The notes under the pieces are model-generated. The model was not told the DNA's origin, searched no databases, and was given only the letters and a program-made list of their open reading frames with translations. A stretch of DNA of 64,000 bases. Source: Shewanella yunxiaonensis (GTDB lineage: Bacteria; Pseudomonadota; Gammaproteobacteria; Enterobacterales; Shewanellaceae). The translations under genes and the position numbers were made by a program. Below, in pieces: positions 34,702 to 44,052 of the stretch. The DNA lies in NCBI RefSeq assembly GCF_018223345.1, contig NZ_CP073587.1, forward strand, positions 1,399,001 through 1,463,000, given 5' to 3'. Position 1 is the stretch's first letter. Every line of letters starts with the position of its first letter.

Positions 34702-36459
34702 TTAGTCTAGCCACGCTTTGGCTTGCTGTTCATCTTTCAGGATAAGTGACACTGTGTCTTTGGCGGCAACCTCGATGGGTAACTCACCACTCATCAACAC
34801 ATCGTCACGGAACCAATGCAGAGTAATGGCTGCGCCTGCTGCATATCGTTGCAGTGCTTGCTCGAACTGCGCTCCGACTTGCAGTCCATCGGCGGCAATC
34901 AACAGGTCTTTGGCACTGAGTCCTGCTTTGTGCGCCGGAGAGCCATTGCTGACGCTGGTAATCCGAATCCCCAAGCCTTCCGCTTTATACTTAGCGCCAA
35001 AGCCGATAGCGAGTCCGTCAGCATCGCCGCCACCTTGATCGCTGTTGCCGCTACTGGCACGTAATTTTAGCTCAACGCCAAATTTAGCTAAAAGTTCTGC
35101 CAGTGGCAGATCGTCAACCTTGCTGAGCCAGGCAAATTCAGCACTGGCATCACGGCCGAGCAACTCACCGTAGAGCTGTTGATGGCTATCATCATCGGTG
35201 CCAACGGCTTTTTGACCAAAACGCTGCCAGAGTGCACGCATCAGGTCATCCAGAGATTTTTTACCGTTTGTCTCTAATCTCAACGTCAAATCAAGGAACA
35301 GGGCAAATAGCGCGCCTTTGGTGTAGTAACTGACGATGGCATTAACGGCGTTTTCATCCTGCTTGTAGAACTTGGTCCACGCATTAAAACTGGAATCAGT
35401 GAGACTTTGCAGTAAGCGACCATTGCCGCGGTAAACGCGGGTAAATGTCTGACTCAGTAGCTCCAGATAGCCTTGTTTGTCTACACGGCCGCTGCGATAG
35501 GTCATCAAGTCATCGTAGTAGGAGGTAATGCCCTCATAGGCCCACAACTGGCTGGTGTAGCTTTCTGACTCCAGTTGATAGGGCATAAATGCGGCGGGTT
35601 TGATGCGCTTGACGTTCCAGCTATGAAAATACTCATGGCTGCACAGCGTCAGATAGTTGCGATAGTCTTTATCCAGCGGTGCATCCAGTGACGTTGGCAG
35701 CTCATGGCGAGAGCAGTGCAGGGCGGTTGAGGCGCTGTGTTCCAGTCCACCAAAACCATCTTTCAATACTTGTGTCATGAACAGGTAACGTTCGAATGGT
35801 GCTGGCGTACCAAAAAGCTGGATCTGACTTTCACAGATCGCCGTTAAATCGGTCAGCAATCGCGGCATACAGCATTGATGGCGGCCGGTGAGAATCACGT
35901 CATGGCGCACGCCGCAGGCTTCGAAGGTTCCTACGGTAAAAGTGCCCATCTCCACCGGGTGATCGATAAGCTCGTCATAATCCTTGGCACGAAAACGGCC
36001 AAACTGCCAGTCCTCGCCGCTCATGCGCGGCAACATGGTCGCGAGTTGCCATCCGGCAATGCCTTTCGGCGGTAGAATTTCGACATCGTGCGCATGTTGT
36101 TCGCGGCCTGATACCGCCAGAAATACGCTACTGCCATTGAAGAAACCGTGGGTCTGGTCCAAATGTGCTGTTCGCACGGATAAGTCCCAGGCATAGACAC
36201 GGTAACGCAGATGCAGAACTTCGGCAGTTGATGCAACCTGCCAGCGCTGCTTATCTAATTGCTGCAACGCTAGTGGTCGATTGATTTCATCGAAGGCGCG
36301 AATATCAATGAGATTTTTTGCAAAGTCGCGCACCATATAACTACCGGGCAGCCAGGCGGGTAACCACAGTTGTTGTACTGGGGCGGGTTTATCGATACGC
36401 AATGCAACTTCAAACAGATGAGCCACCGGATCGATAGCGGTAATCTGATAACGGATCAT
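34702..36459 (-). CDS. M61-family (glycyl aminopeptidase-like) metallopeptidase with PDZ domain
   Basis: 585 residues from the ATG at 36459, which begins MIRYQITAIDPVAHLFEV like the family; the longer open frame to 36537 starts with TTG and is unlikely. The zinc motif is HEYFHSWNVKRIKP at 275-288. A C-terminal PDZ domain (about 490-560) contains GIRITSVSNGSPAHKAGLSAKDLLIA. No signal peptide is evident, so it is probably cytosolic. It removes N-terminal glycine/alanine from peptides in characterised homologues. Confidence 0.9.
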   Translation of the reverse strand: MIRYQITAIDPVAHLFEVALRIDKPAPVQQLWLPAWLPGSYMVRDFAKNLIDIRAFDEINRPLALQQLDKQRWQVASTAEVLHLRYRVYAWDLSVRTAHLDQTHGFFNGSSVFLAVSGREQHAHDVEILPPKGIAGWQLATMLPRMSGEDWQFGRFRAKDYDELIDHPVEMGTFTVGTFEACGVRHDVILTGRHQCCMPRLLTDLTAICESQIQLFGTPAPFERYLFMTQVLKDGFGGLEHSASTALHCSRHELPTSLDAPLDKDYRNYLTLCSHEYFHSWNVKRIKPAAFMPYQLESESYTSQLWAYEGITSYYDDLMTYRSGRVDKQGYLELLSQTFTRVYRGNGRLLQSLTDSSFNAWTKFYKQDENAVNAIVSYYTKGALFALFLDLTLRLETNGKKSLDDLMRALWQRFGQKAVGTDDDSHQQLYGELLGRDASAEFAWLSKVDDLPLAELLAKFGVELKLRASSGNSDQGGGDADGLAIGFGAKYKAEGLGIRITSVSNGSPAHKAGLSAKDLLIAADGLQVGAQFEQALQRYAAGAAITLHWFRDDVLMSGELPIEVAAKDTVSLILKDEQQAKAWLD

Positions 36460-36734
36460 GGGACGAGAAAGTTTGGTGAGCTTAAGATGACGATCATGCT
36501 GCCAAAAATGACTGTTGACAGCAATCACAGATAACAATTTTCGACGATTTTATGCCGTGCCGTTATGCTGCCAGCATGGTGGTCAACTTGAAGGCTGTTG
36601 CTGCCGGTTTACAGCAAATTCGACATGGCATGATGGTTTGAACGCTCCATCTGTGATTGCTTCGGTTATAATGGCTAAATAGACAAAAAACTGTGATATT
36701 AAGGCGTTGAGAGTAATACACCGGAGAGTGGACT

Positions 36735-37109
36735 ATGGCCGAAGAAACCCTATTCAGTAAAATTGTACGGCGCGAGATTGCAGCAGATATTGTATATCAG
36801 GACCATTTGGTAACAGCCTTCAGGGATATCACGCCCAAGGCACCAACCCACCTGTTGATTGTACCTAACCATGTAATCCCAACGGTTAATGATGTTAAGT
36901 CTTCTGACGAGCAGGCGTTGGGCAGGATGTTTACTGTGGCGGCCAAGCTGGCTGCAGAAGCCGGGATTGCCAAAGGCGGTTATCGGTTAATCGTCAATTG
37001 CAATGAAGATGGTGGTCAGGAAGTGTTCCATGTTCATATGCACCTGTTAGGTGGCGAACCTTTGGGGCCGATGCTGAGTCGCAAAAGCAGTAGCAAGAGC
37101 GATAAATGA
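36735..37109 (+). CDS. hinT: HIT-family purine nucleoside phosphoramidase HinT
   Basis: 124 residues. The opening [20 protein letters not shown] and the active-site triad HVHMHLLGG near residue 101 are those of HinT, which hydrolyses AMP-lysine and similar phosphoramidates. GGAGAG precedes the ATG. The stop overlaps the start of the next gene (ATGA), beginning a four-gene run of hinT, two thioesterases and a lipoprotein. Confidence 0.95.
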   Translation: MAEETLFSKIVRREIAADIVYQDHLVTAFRDITPKAPTHLLIVPNHVIPTVNDVKSSDEQALGRMFTVAAKLAAEAGIAKGGYRLIVNCNEDGGQEVFHVHMHLLGGEPLGPMLSRKSSSKSDK

Positions 37110-37600
37110 AGACCAATCCCGAATTTTTCCCTATGACCGGGTTGGCAACCCGGTTTGTTAACCAGTTAGCTCAGTGTCGCCGTCTGGGATTGCAGGTGCA
37201 TGAAGCTAGCGAACATCATGTGTTGTTGGAATTGCCATACAATGAAAAGCTGATTGGTTATCCTGATACCGGCGTATTGCATGGCGGCGTGATCACTACC
37301 CTGATGGATACCGCCAGTGGTTGTGCAGTTGTGTGTGCGATTAAGCAGAAATTTGATTCACTGGAAATCTCACCGACGCTGGATCTTCGTGTTGACTATA
37401 TGAAACCGGCGCAACCACATAAACCCATATATGGATTTGCCGAGTGTTATCGATTGTCATCCACGGTGGCCTTTACTCGCGGTATTGCCTATCAGGACAG
37501 CATTGATGATCCACTTGCGCATGCCGTGGGGAGCTTTATGCGGATAAGCCCAGAGATGATCGGTGACGCATTTAGGCAAGCGTTAATGGGAGATGAGTAG
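37106..37600 (+). CDS. PaaI-type hotdog-fold thioesterase, first copy
   Basis: 164 residues. The hotdog active-site segment [19 protein letters not shown] is present. These enzymes hydrolyse acyl-CoA or related thioesters; the acyl group is unknown. It overlaps hinT by 4 bases and is followed after 5 bases by a second gene of the same fold. Confidence 0.88.
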   Translation: MKTNPEFFPMTGLATRFVNQLAQCRRLGLQVHEASEHHVLLELPYNEKLIGYPDTGVLHGGVITTLMDTASGCAVVCAIKQKFDSLEISPTLDLRVDYMKPAQPHKPIYGFAECYRLSSTVAFTRGIAYQDSIDDPLAHAVGSFMRISPEMIGDAFRQALMGDE

Positions 37601-37605
37601 CACGC

Positions 37606-38061
37606 ATGAGCGACAACAAAACTCAGATAAGTGATGTTAAATCTCTGGTCGCTAAAGTCGCCGAGACCAATGATTTTAGCTATCTGCTGGAGCACGTGCC
37701 CTATGCCCGTTTTATTGGTATGGAGGTCAACCGCTTCGGTGATGAGTTGGTATTTTGCTTACCAGCCAAAGAAGACAATATCGGTAATCCGGTGCTGCCT
37801 GCGTTACATGGCGGGGTGATGGCTGGGTTTATGGAGATGTCGGCGATCATCCAACTGATGGTATTTATGCAAACGAGTAAAGTGCCTAAGGTGGTGGATT
37901 TCTCTATCGATTACCTGCGCGCTGGTTACTACAAGGACACTTATGCTGAATGCTATATCACTCGGCAAGGGCGGCGTGTCGCCAATGTGCATATCAATTG
38001 CTGGCAAACAAATCGCAAACAGTTGATTGCTACGGCGAGAGCGCATTTTCTGATCGATTGA
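37606..38061 (+). CDS. PaaI-type hotdog-fold thioesterase, second copy
   Basis: 151 residues. The corresponding segment is LHGGVMAGFMEMSAIIQL, with an acidic Glu where the first copy has Asp. The two neighbours are diverged and probably form different homo- or a hetero-oligomer. The ATG follows GAGTAGCACGC; translation is likely coupled to the preceding gene. Confidence 0.86.
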   Translation: MSDNKTQISDVKSLVAKVAETNDFSYLLEHVPYARFIGMEVNRFGDELVFCLPAKEDNIGNPVLPALHGGVMAGFMEMSAIIQLMVFMQTSKVPKVVDFSIDYLRAGYYKDTYAECYITRQGRRVANVHINCWQTNRKQLIATARAHFLID

Positions 38062-38074
38062 TGAAGGAGTATCT

Positions 38075-38467
38075 ATGATGAAAACGGCTGTGCTAGCGAT
38101 AATGGCATTATTCACTCTTGGGGCTTGTGTGACCAATACCGCTGGAATTTATGCGAATTCTCAAGGCGTTAATCGGGTTGACAATGGCAGCATGGGGCGC
38201 AAGCTCAGTGTTGAAGGTATACAAGCGTATCCGGGCGGCGGTCAGCTTAATGGCTATGCAACCTTGCAAAGCCATACGTCATATGATCAGAATTTGCAGT
38301 ATCGCTTTACCTGGTACGATGCGAATAATATTGCCATCGATGCCGAAAATAAGAGTTGGGTGCCAGTGACACTGCATGGATTTCAGCAGGTGCAGGTTAA
38401 GTCCACCGCACCTAATGGTCGAGCTAGCTGGTTTGATTTTCAGGTGAGAAACATCATCCCAAACTAA
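38075..38467 (+). CDS. YcfL/DUF1425-family lipoprotein
   Basis: 130 residues with a lipoprotein signal ending in the lipobox LGAC (Cys18). The mature domain has YRFTWYDANNIAI and SWVPVTLHGFQQVQVKSTAPNG, the pattern of YcfL-type lipoproteins found next to hinT in enterobacteria. The function is not established. AAGGAG precedes the ATG. It is the last gene of the hinT unit. Confidence 0.85.
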   Translation: MMKTAVLAIMALFTLGACVTNTAGIYANSQGVNRVDNGSMGRKLSVEGIQAYPGGGQLNGYATLQSHTSYDQNLQYRFTWYDANNIAIDAENKSWVPVTLHGFQQVQVKSTAPNGRASWFDFQVRNIIPN

Positions 38468-38484
38468 CCATACTCGTCAGCAAT

Positions 38485-38515
38485 AAAAAACCGTGGCCAA
38501 TCACCACGGTTTTTT
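38485..38515 (+). terminator. Terminator after the hinT unit
   Basis: AAAAAACCGTGG (38485-38496) / CCACGGTTTTTT (38504-38515) with loop CCAATCA. It serves both directions, since the next gene converges. Confidence 0.9.
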
Positions 38516-38549
38516 ATGGGCAGTCACTGATCGCTTCAGCAGCGGGCAA

Positions 38550-39107
38550 TTAAAGCGCCAGGGTTGCCGCAACGGTTTCGGTGGCAGTTAACTGCGCAGT
38601 TGGTATCGCGCGGATAGTCGGGCCAAAACTGGTAATTGCGGGCAGCGTGCAGTTATGGTGGTGGCGAATGCATGCGGCATCAGCATGGGCCTTGTCCATA
38701 GTGGTGTGAGCATCTGCAACCAAATCTACGGAATATCCCAGGGCCGCGGCACGGCGCACAGTCGTATCTACACAGAATTCAGTGGCGAAGCCACAGATGA
38801 TCAGGTGCTCGATACCATGCTGATCCAGTAATGGTTTCAAAATAGTGTTTTGGAAGGCATCTGGGGTGCTCTTCTGTACAAACTGATCACCATGACGAAC
38901 TAACAAATCCAGCTGCAAATGCCAGCCGTCACTGCCGGGTTCCAACCCTGGTCGTTGGTGTTGAACATAGACAACCGGATAGCGTTGTGCTCTTGCCCAT
39001 TCAGTTACTGAGTTAATGTTGTTGACAGTCGCGGAGGCTCTATATGGCAGAGGTTCCTGCTCGAAAAAAGCGCGCTGTACGTCTATAACCAAAACCGCTG
39101 TTTTCAT
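38550..39107 (-). CDS. Isochorismatase-like cysteine hydrolase
   Basis: 185 residues. The catalytic triad of the family is visible as Asp9 (VIDVQRAFF), Lys79 (FVQKSTPDAF) and Cys112 (CGFATEFCVDTTVR). Members cleave isochorismate or amides such as nicotinamide and N-carbamoyl compounds; the exact substrate is not clear. It stands alone, next to a possible LysR remnant. Confidence 0.88.
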   Translation of the reverse strand: MKTAVLVIDVQRAFFEQEPLPYRASATVNNINSVTEWARAQRYPVVYVQHQRPGLEPGSDGWHLQLDLLVRHGDQFVQKSTPDAFQNTILKPLLDQHGIEHLIICGFATEFCVDTTVRRAAALGYSVDLVADAHTTMDKAHADAACIRHHHNCTLPAITSFGPTIRAIPTAQLTATETVAATLAL

Positions 39108-39361
39108 GTGATGATTTCCTTACGATCTGCCAAAGTGACACCCTGTGCCGCATGACGGATCTGCTTTGCTGGGGAGATTTCAAGGCGATTTAATCACGCC
39201 CGGATGTTAAAAATACCCGGACGAGAACATAGAAATTGCGGTATTGGTCAAAAAAAAAGCTGATTAGATTTTGCTGATATCAGAATGTGAAGTTCGGCTA
39301 ATTATGCAAAATTGAAAATGAGATCTATGCTGCAAAATTGAAGGCGTCAACAACGGTCTGT

Positions 39362-39496
39362 GCATACGTGCAGTGGATGTGTTTAAAAATCCGCATTCAT
39401 TTCGGCGCGTACTTTTATCCGGCAAAGTTAAGGCAGTTTGTTGAAAATATGAAACAGCGGATGCCTCAGATTATCGCTGCACTGACTAATACTTAA
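39362..39496 (+). pseudogene. Possible remnant of a LysR-type regulator C-terminus
   Basis: An open plus-strand reading ends at 39496 with YFYPAKLRQFVENMKQRMPQ, similar to the usual last helix of LysR regulators. No upstream LysR domain exists in the 413-base gap 39108-39520. It would fit a lost regulator of the neighbouring cysteine hydrolase. The match is short and may be chance. Confidence 0.3.
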
Positions 39497-39520
39497 GCTG
39501 AGGAAAACGACCGTCCGACA

Positions 39521-39808
39521 TTATAAACGGTAGCGAGTTTTGCGCTCGGCAGTGTAATGCCACCAGGCTTTTGGCGGTTCACCGTCGGCAAACCGAGTAA
39601 TTGAAATAAATACATCTAATACGCAGGGATCTTGACGTTGCCCCGTCAAGTCGCACAGAGCCAGATACAACTCATATGGATCTCGTCCACATAGCTGTTT
39701 GGGGGCAGAGATCCCCAGTTGCTCAAGATCTTTCGCCATCGCTTTGCCAATATTCGGCAAGTCAGTCAGTTGGTGAACTTGGTCACGTTCGACTTTGTCG
39801 GGATGCAT
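39521..39808 (-). CDS. Small helix-hairpin-helix protein (Cdd1/pathogenicity-locus family)
   Basis: 95 residues from the ATG at 39808 (MHPDKVERDQ); ten further residues upstream are in frame. HhH-type segment LTDLPNIGKAMAKDLEQLGI is followed by DPYELYLALCDLTGQRQDPCVLDVFI, the signature of a small family of unknown role often annotated pathogenicity locus. DNA binding is suggested by the HhH but unproven. Confidence 0.82.
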   Translation of the reverse strand: MHPDKVERDQVHQLTDLPNIGKAMAKDLEQLGISAPKQLCGRDPYELYLALCDLTGQRQDPCVLDVFISITRFADGEPPKAWWHYTAERKTRYRL

Positions 39809-39854
39809 AAACGTTCCTGAACAGGGGCAGCATAGCAACTGCCCCGTAGAGCCA

Positions 39855-41123
39855 TTAAGCCTTCAACGCCTGATCCAGATCGGCGATGATGTCATCAATA
39901 TGTTCAATACCGATGGACAAGCGGATCATCTCCGGTTTTACGCCAGCTTGCAGCTGCTCATGAGGCTCCATCTGACGATGGGTGGTTGACGCTGGATGGC
40001 ATGCCAGGGTCTTGGCATCGCCAATGTTTACCAAGCGTTTAATCATCTTCAGTGCATCATAAAAACGTACGCCAGCTTCATAGCCGCCTTTCAGACCAAA
40101 AGACAGAATCGCAGAAGGTGTGCCGTTCATATATTTCTGCGCCAGTGCATAGTAGGGGGATTCTTCCAGTCCTGCGTAACTTACCCAACTGACTAAGTCA
40201 TGCGCCTTGAGGAATTCGGCAACTTTGGCTGCGTTGTAGCAATGACGTTCCATACGTAGCGGCAAGGTTTCCAGTCCTTGCAACAACAGGAATGCGTTCA
40301 TTGGCGACAGTGTTGAGCCGGTGTTACGCAGTGGCACTGTACGCGCTCTACCGATAAAGGCGGCAGGTCCAAAGGCTTCTGCATAGACAACACCATGATA
40401 AGAGGGTTCTGGTTGATTAAATACCGGGAACCGTTCTTTGTGTTCCGCCCAAGGGAATTTGCCTGAGTCGATAATGACACCACCAAGCGACGTCCCATGA
40501 CCGCCAACATATTTGGTGATGGAATGCACCACGATATCGGCGCCAAAATTAATGGGTTTGCATAACACCGGACTGGCAACCGTGTTATCGACAATTACCG
40601 GTACGCCTTGCGCGTGGGCCAATTTGGCGATGTTTTCCAGATCGGCAATATTTCCTGCCGGGTTGCCGATAGATTCGCAATAGACCGCTTTCGTTTTATC
40701 GTCGATCAGTGCCGCGAGACTTTCTGGCTTATCATCTTTGGCAAATTTCACCTGAATGCCAAGGCTCGGCAGCATGTGGGCAAATAACGTATAGGTACCA
40801 CCATATAGTTGCGGCGTAGAGACGATGTTATCGCCTGCCTGTGCCAATGTGAGGATGGCGTAGTTAATTGCCGCGGCACCGGCACTGACGACCAGGGCAC
40901 CGACACCCCCTTCGAGTGCCGCCAGACGTTTTTCCAGCACGTCGTTTGTTGGATTCATCAATCGTGTGTAGATATTGCCGGGAACTGCCAGATTGAACAG
41001 ATCAGCACCATGCTGGGCGTTATCAAATTCATACGCTACCGTTTGAAAAATCGGCACGGCAACAGATTTGGTGGTGGGGTCAGTCTGGTAGCCATAGTGG
41101 ATGGCAATCGTTTCATCTTTCAT
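39855..41123 (-). CDS. O-acetylhomoserine/O-acetylserine sulfhydrylase (MetY-like)
   Basis: 422 residues, matching MetY/Cys-Met PLP enzymes. It replaces the acetyl group of O-acetylhomoserine with sulphide or methanethiol to make homocysteine or methionine. The PLP lysine is Lys204 in HSITKYVGGHGTS. Other conserved parts are YTRLMNPTNDVLEKRLAALEGG and ETLPLRMERHCYNA. It is cytosolic and stands alone, diverging from nothing obvious. I cannot distinguish serine from homoserine preference. Confidence 0.93.
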   Translation of the reverse strand: MKDETIAIHYGYQTDPTTKSVAVPIFQTVAYEFDNAQHGADLFNLAVPGNIYTRLMNPTNDVLEKRLAALEGGVGALVVSAGAAAINYAILTLAQAGDNIVSTPQLYGGTYTLFAHMLPSLGIQVKFAKDDKPESLAALIDDKTKAVYCESIGNPAGNIADLENIAKLAHAQGVPVIVDNTVASPVLCKPINFGADIVVHSITKYVGGHGTSLGGVIIDSGKFPWAEHKERFPVFNQPEPSYHGVVYAEAFGPAAFIGRARTVPLRNTGSTLSPMNAFLLLQGLETLPLRMERHCYNAAKVAEFLKAHDLVSWVSYAGLEESPYYALAQKYMNGTPSAILSFGLKGGYEAGVRFYDALKMIKRLVNIGDAKTLACHPASTTHRQMEPHEQLQAGVKPEMIRLSIGIEHIDDIIADLDQALKA

Positions 41124-41235
41124 TTCGTTGGTCCGTTAACAGTGATGCGGTTATAGAAGCACATAAGATTCAACGCGAAAAGAGTGCTGGCGCAAAAATT
41201 GGCGCGCTCGGTCACCATTAGTGCGTTGAGACGCT

Positions 41236-42018
41236 TCAGGTTTTGAAATATTGTCCTGGTGTTTTGCCAAATTGTTCGCGAAAAGCGGCCACAAAGGCTG
41301 AGACTGAATCATAGCCGCAATCGAGGGCGACCGTGGTGACTGATGTGCCATCACGCAGAGCTTCCAGCCCTTTGAATAAGCGTAATGAGCGGCGCCACTG
41401 GCGGAAGGTCATGCCGGTTTCTTCTTTAAATAACCGGCTGATACTGCGGTCACTTAATCCCTGTGACAGGGCAAGTTGTGCCAGCGGTACATTGTCATCT
41501 GTTTGCTGTAATTGCTGGCATAAGCGCTGGAGTCGTCGATCTTGTGGCATGGGTAATTGCAGTGGCGCGGATGGCAGCTCAGCCAGTTGATCCAGCAGCA
41601 CTTGAGCCAGACGTGCAGCGGGGGTATCTGCCAGATATTCTGCTGGATTAGCGCTGAACCGGATAATCAGTTCTCGCATCAGTGGTGTAATTTCGCATAC
41701 CAAAGGCTGTTGCCAACGGGGGTGGAGTAGTTGCGACGAATCCACATATAGACTGCGCATCACTGCGGCACCACCAGATACCACTTCATGTTGTTCTTGG
41801 GGCGGCAACCAGATGGCATATTGCGGTGGCGCTACATAGCGGCCACGGCGGGTGTTGACGATTAAGATACCCGACAATGCGTAAGACAGCTGACCCCAAG
41901 GATGGCAATGCCAATCTGTCTGGCTACCATTTTCGCTCCAGGATTCTGCCCGCGCATAAACCGGTCGCGGTAGGGCAGTCAATGACGGGATCAATCGCTT
42001 TTGTCTTATTTTCGACAT
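41236..42018 (-). CDS. AraC-family regulator with N-terminal cupin
   Basis: 260 residues. The N-terminal cupin (about 25-120) has DWHCHPWGQLSYALSG and PPQYAIWLPPQEQHEV. The C-terminal double helix-turn-helix (about 165-260) has LALSQGLSDRSISRLFKEETGMTFRQWRRSLR and IALDCGYDSVSAF-like sequence. It diverges from the transporter at 42126 with about 107 bases between, so it likely regulates that transporter. The class resembles NimR/YdeO-type sensors of small effectors. Confidence 0.9.
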   Translation of the reverse strand: MSKIRQKRLIPSLTALPRPVYARAESWSENGSQTDWHCHPWGQLSYALSGILIVNTRRGRYVAPPQYAIWLPPQEQHEVVSGGAAVMRSLYVDSSQLLHPRWQQPLVCEITPLMRELIIRFSANPAEYLADTPAARLAQVLLDQLAELPSAPLQLPMPQDRRLQRLCQQLQQTDDNVPLAQLALSQGLSDRSISRLFKEETGMTFRQWRRSLRLFKGLEALRDGTSVTTVALDCGYDSVSAFVAAFREQFGKTPGQYFKT

Positions 42019-42125
42019 TTTTTTGGTTTTTGCCGTTAGTCGGAAAATTCCTGAGGATTACTCTAGGGCAATTATCGGCACATTGCCAATGTGTAAATAT
42101 ACGCACCGCATTAATGGAAGAGAAA

Positions 42126-43127
42126 ATGGCACTGTATACATCGTTAGTAAAAACCTTGAAAAAAGAGTGGTTCCTGTTAGGCATGGTATTGGCTATCGCT
42201 TTGGCCGCATTGTTTCCCGGGCCTGGCCATTCTGGTGGCGTGATGCATCTGGATAAAATTACCGGTATTGGTATCGGGATTATCTTTTTTTTACACGGGG
42301 TTGGTTTGTCGCCTGCGGCGATCCGCGCCGGACTAGGCAACTGGCGTTTGCACCTGCTGACCCAAAGCACCACCTTTGTGTTATATCCGCTGTTATGGCT
42401 TTGTTTTGCTTGGTTGTTCAATCTGTTATTGCCTGCGGCCTTGGCCCTGGGATTTTGTTATTTGCTAGTGTTGCCTAGCACTATCTCTTCATCAGTTGCC
42501 ATGACTAGTGTGGCGCACGGTAATGTGCCAGGAGCCATATTTAATGCTTCGCTTTCCAATATCATCGGCATTTTTATCACGCCGTTGCTGGTGGGATGGT
42601 TTATGGGGGTTGCCGGTGGTGCTCTGGATCTGACACATACGATTGTCAGCATCGCCGAAATGTTGTTGTTACCGATGATTGCCGGGCAGTTACTGCGTCC
42701 GACACTGCTCGGCTGGGTACAACGGCATAAGTCATTGACTGGCAAAGTTGATAAATTGGTGATTTTGCTGATTATCTATAACGCTTTTTGTGATTCGGTC
42801 ACGCAAGGGATTTGGCACGATTTCTCGGTGCCAATGTTGGCGACTGCAATCGCGTTGTGTGTGATTATCCTATTGCTGGTGGTGTACTTGTTACAGCGAC
42901 TGACCCGAGGTTTAGGCTTCCCGGTAGAAGATGAGATTGCAGCACTATTTTGCGGAACTAAAAAAACGCTGGCGGCAGGCGTCCCCATGGCGAAAGTGAT
43001 TTTTGGTGTTGATCCGCGCCTTGGCATGCTACTGCTGCCGATTATGTTGTACCACCCGTTGCAGATTTTTTACTGTGCGATCCTAGCCAATCGTTATGCA
43101 AAACGTCCGCAATTAGCTACGGCTTAA
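42126..43127 (+). CDS. Bile-acid:sodium-symporter-like transporter (YfeH type)
   Basis: 333 residues from the ATG at 42126, preceded by GGAAGAG; longer in-frame reading upstream overlaps the AraC gene and is not used. It has about nine to ten membrane helices. The SBF-like pattern ALGFCYLLVLPSTISSSVAMTSVAHGN and GTKKTLAAGVPMA are present. The YfeH subgroup has no settled substrate. It is paired with the divergent AraC regulator. Confidence 0.88.
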   Translation: MALYTSLVKTLKKEWFLLGMVLAIALAALFPGPGHSGGVMHLDKITGIGIGIIFFLHGVGLSPAAIRAGLGNWRLHLLTQSTTFVLYPLLWLCFAWLFNLLLPAALALGFCYLLVLPSTISSSVAMTSVAHGNVPGAIFNASLSNIIGIFITPLLVGWFMGVAGGALDLTHTIVSIAEMLLLPMIAGQLLRPTLLGWVQRHKSLTGKVDKLVILLIIYNAFCDSVTQGIWHDFSVPMLATAIALCVIILLLVVYLLQRLTRGLGFPVEDEIAALFCGTKKTLAAGVPMAKVIFGVDPRLGMLLLPIMLYHPLQIFYCAILANRYAKRPQLATA

Positions 43128-43262
43128 ATGGGATGAATGTTATTCGCAGGCAGATACTTACTCCACAGTAAGTACTTGTCTGCCACAAATGTAACAGTAG
43201 ACTGGTGTTTCTTCTCCGCGGTGTATATCACCCAGTTAACTTACAAAGGATGATTGCTCTTT

Positions 43263-43865
43263 ATGAAACTGTATTTCACTCCGGGCGCTTGCTCATTGGT
43301 ACCGCATATTTTGCTCGAAGAACTGGGACTGGCATTCGAGCTGGAACAGGTGGATCTAAAAACTAAAACCACCAAAAGCGGCGCAGACTTTTCTGCAATA
43401 AACAGCAAGGGATATGTCCCCGCGTTAGTTCTGGATAATGGTCATGTACTGACAGAGGTTTCTGTGCTGGCACAATATCTGTCTGATTTGAAACCTGAGG
43501 CCGGACTTATACCCGCCGCCGGTGAGGCACGTTACCAACTGTTGAGTTTACTCGTATATATCTCCACCGAAATCCATAAACCGATGGGTTCTTTATTTAA
43601 TCCTAACGCGAGTGACGACGCCCGTGCAGCCGCTCAAACATTGTTAACTCGTCGCCTGAACTGGATTGCCGCTGAATTGGCCGGCAAGCCCTATTTGACC
43701 GGTGATAGTTACACCGCGGCAGATGCTTACCTGTTTACCGTGTTGGGGTGGGCGCGGTTGGTGAACTTTGATTTAAGCCCATGGCCAACATTGCAGGCAT
43801 TGTGTGGCAAAGTTGCTGAGCGACCAGCGGTACAACGTGCCATGAAAGCCGAAGGTTTAATTTGA
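43263..43865 (+). CDS. gstA: Glutathione S-transferase, beta class
   Basis: 200 residues from the ATG at 43263. N-terminal thioredoxin-like part MKLYFTPGACSLVPHILLEE with Cys10, the residue that defines bacterial beta-class GSTs (GstA). NSKGYVPAL and LTEVSVLAQYLSDL form the glutathione-binding site. The helical C-terminal part ends YLTGDSYTAADAYLFTVLGW. It acts in the cytosol in detoxification. Confidence 0.92.
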   Translation: MKLYFTPGACSLVPHILLEELGLAFELEQVDLKTKTTKSGADFSAINSKGYVPALVLDNGHVLTEVSVLAQYLSDLKPEAGLIPAAGEARYQLLSLLVYISTEIHKPMGSLFNPNASDDARAAAQTLLTRRLNWIAAELAGKPYLTGDSYTAADAYLFTVLGWARLVNFDLSPWPTLQALCGKVAERPAVQRAMKAEGLI

Positions 43866-43926
43866 TCGCTTAATGTTGGTTTGTGTTACACCACTGAGTG
43901 CAATAAACAACGTAAAAACATTAGCC

Positions 43927-43951
43927 GCCACCATTTATGGTGGCTTCTTTT
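43927..43951 (+). terminator. Terminator of the GST gene
   Basis: GCCACC / GGTGGC with loop ATTTAT, followed by TTCTTTTTG. Confidence 0.75.
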
Positions 43952-44052
43952 TGGGACGGTGAGAAACTCGCCAATGATGGCAATGTGACTTGAGAAGCAA
44001 GGGCAATTTGCCTATGGTGAATGCCATTCAGTTGCCAAAATAGAGGATGAAA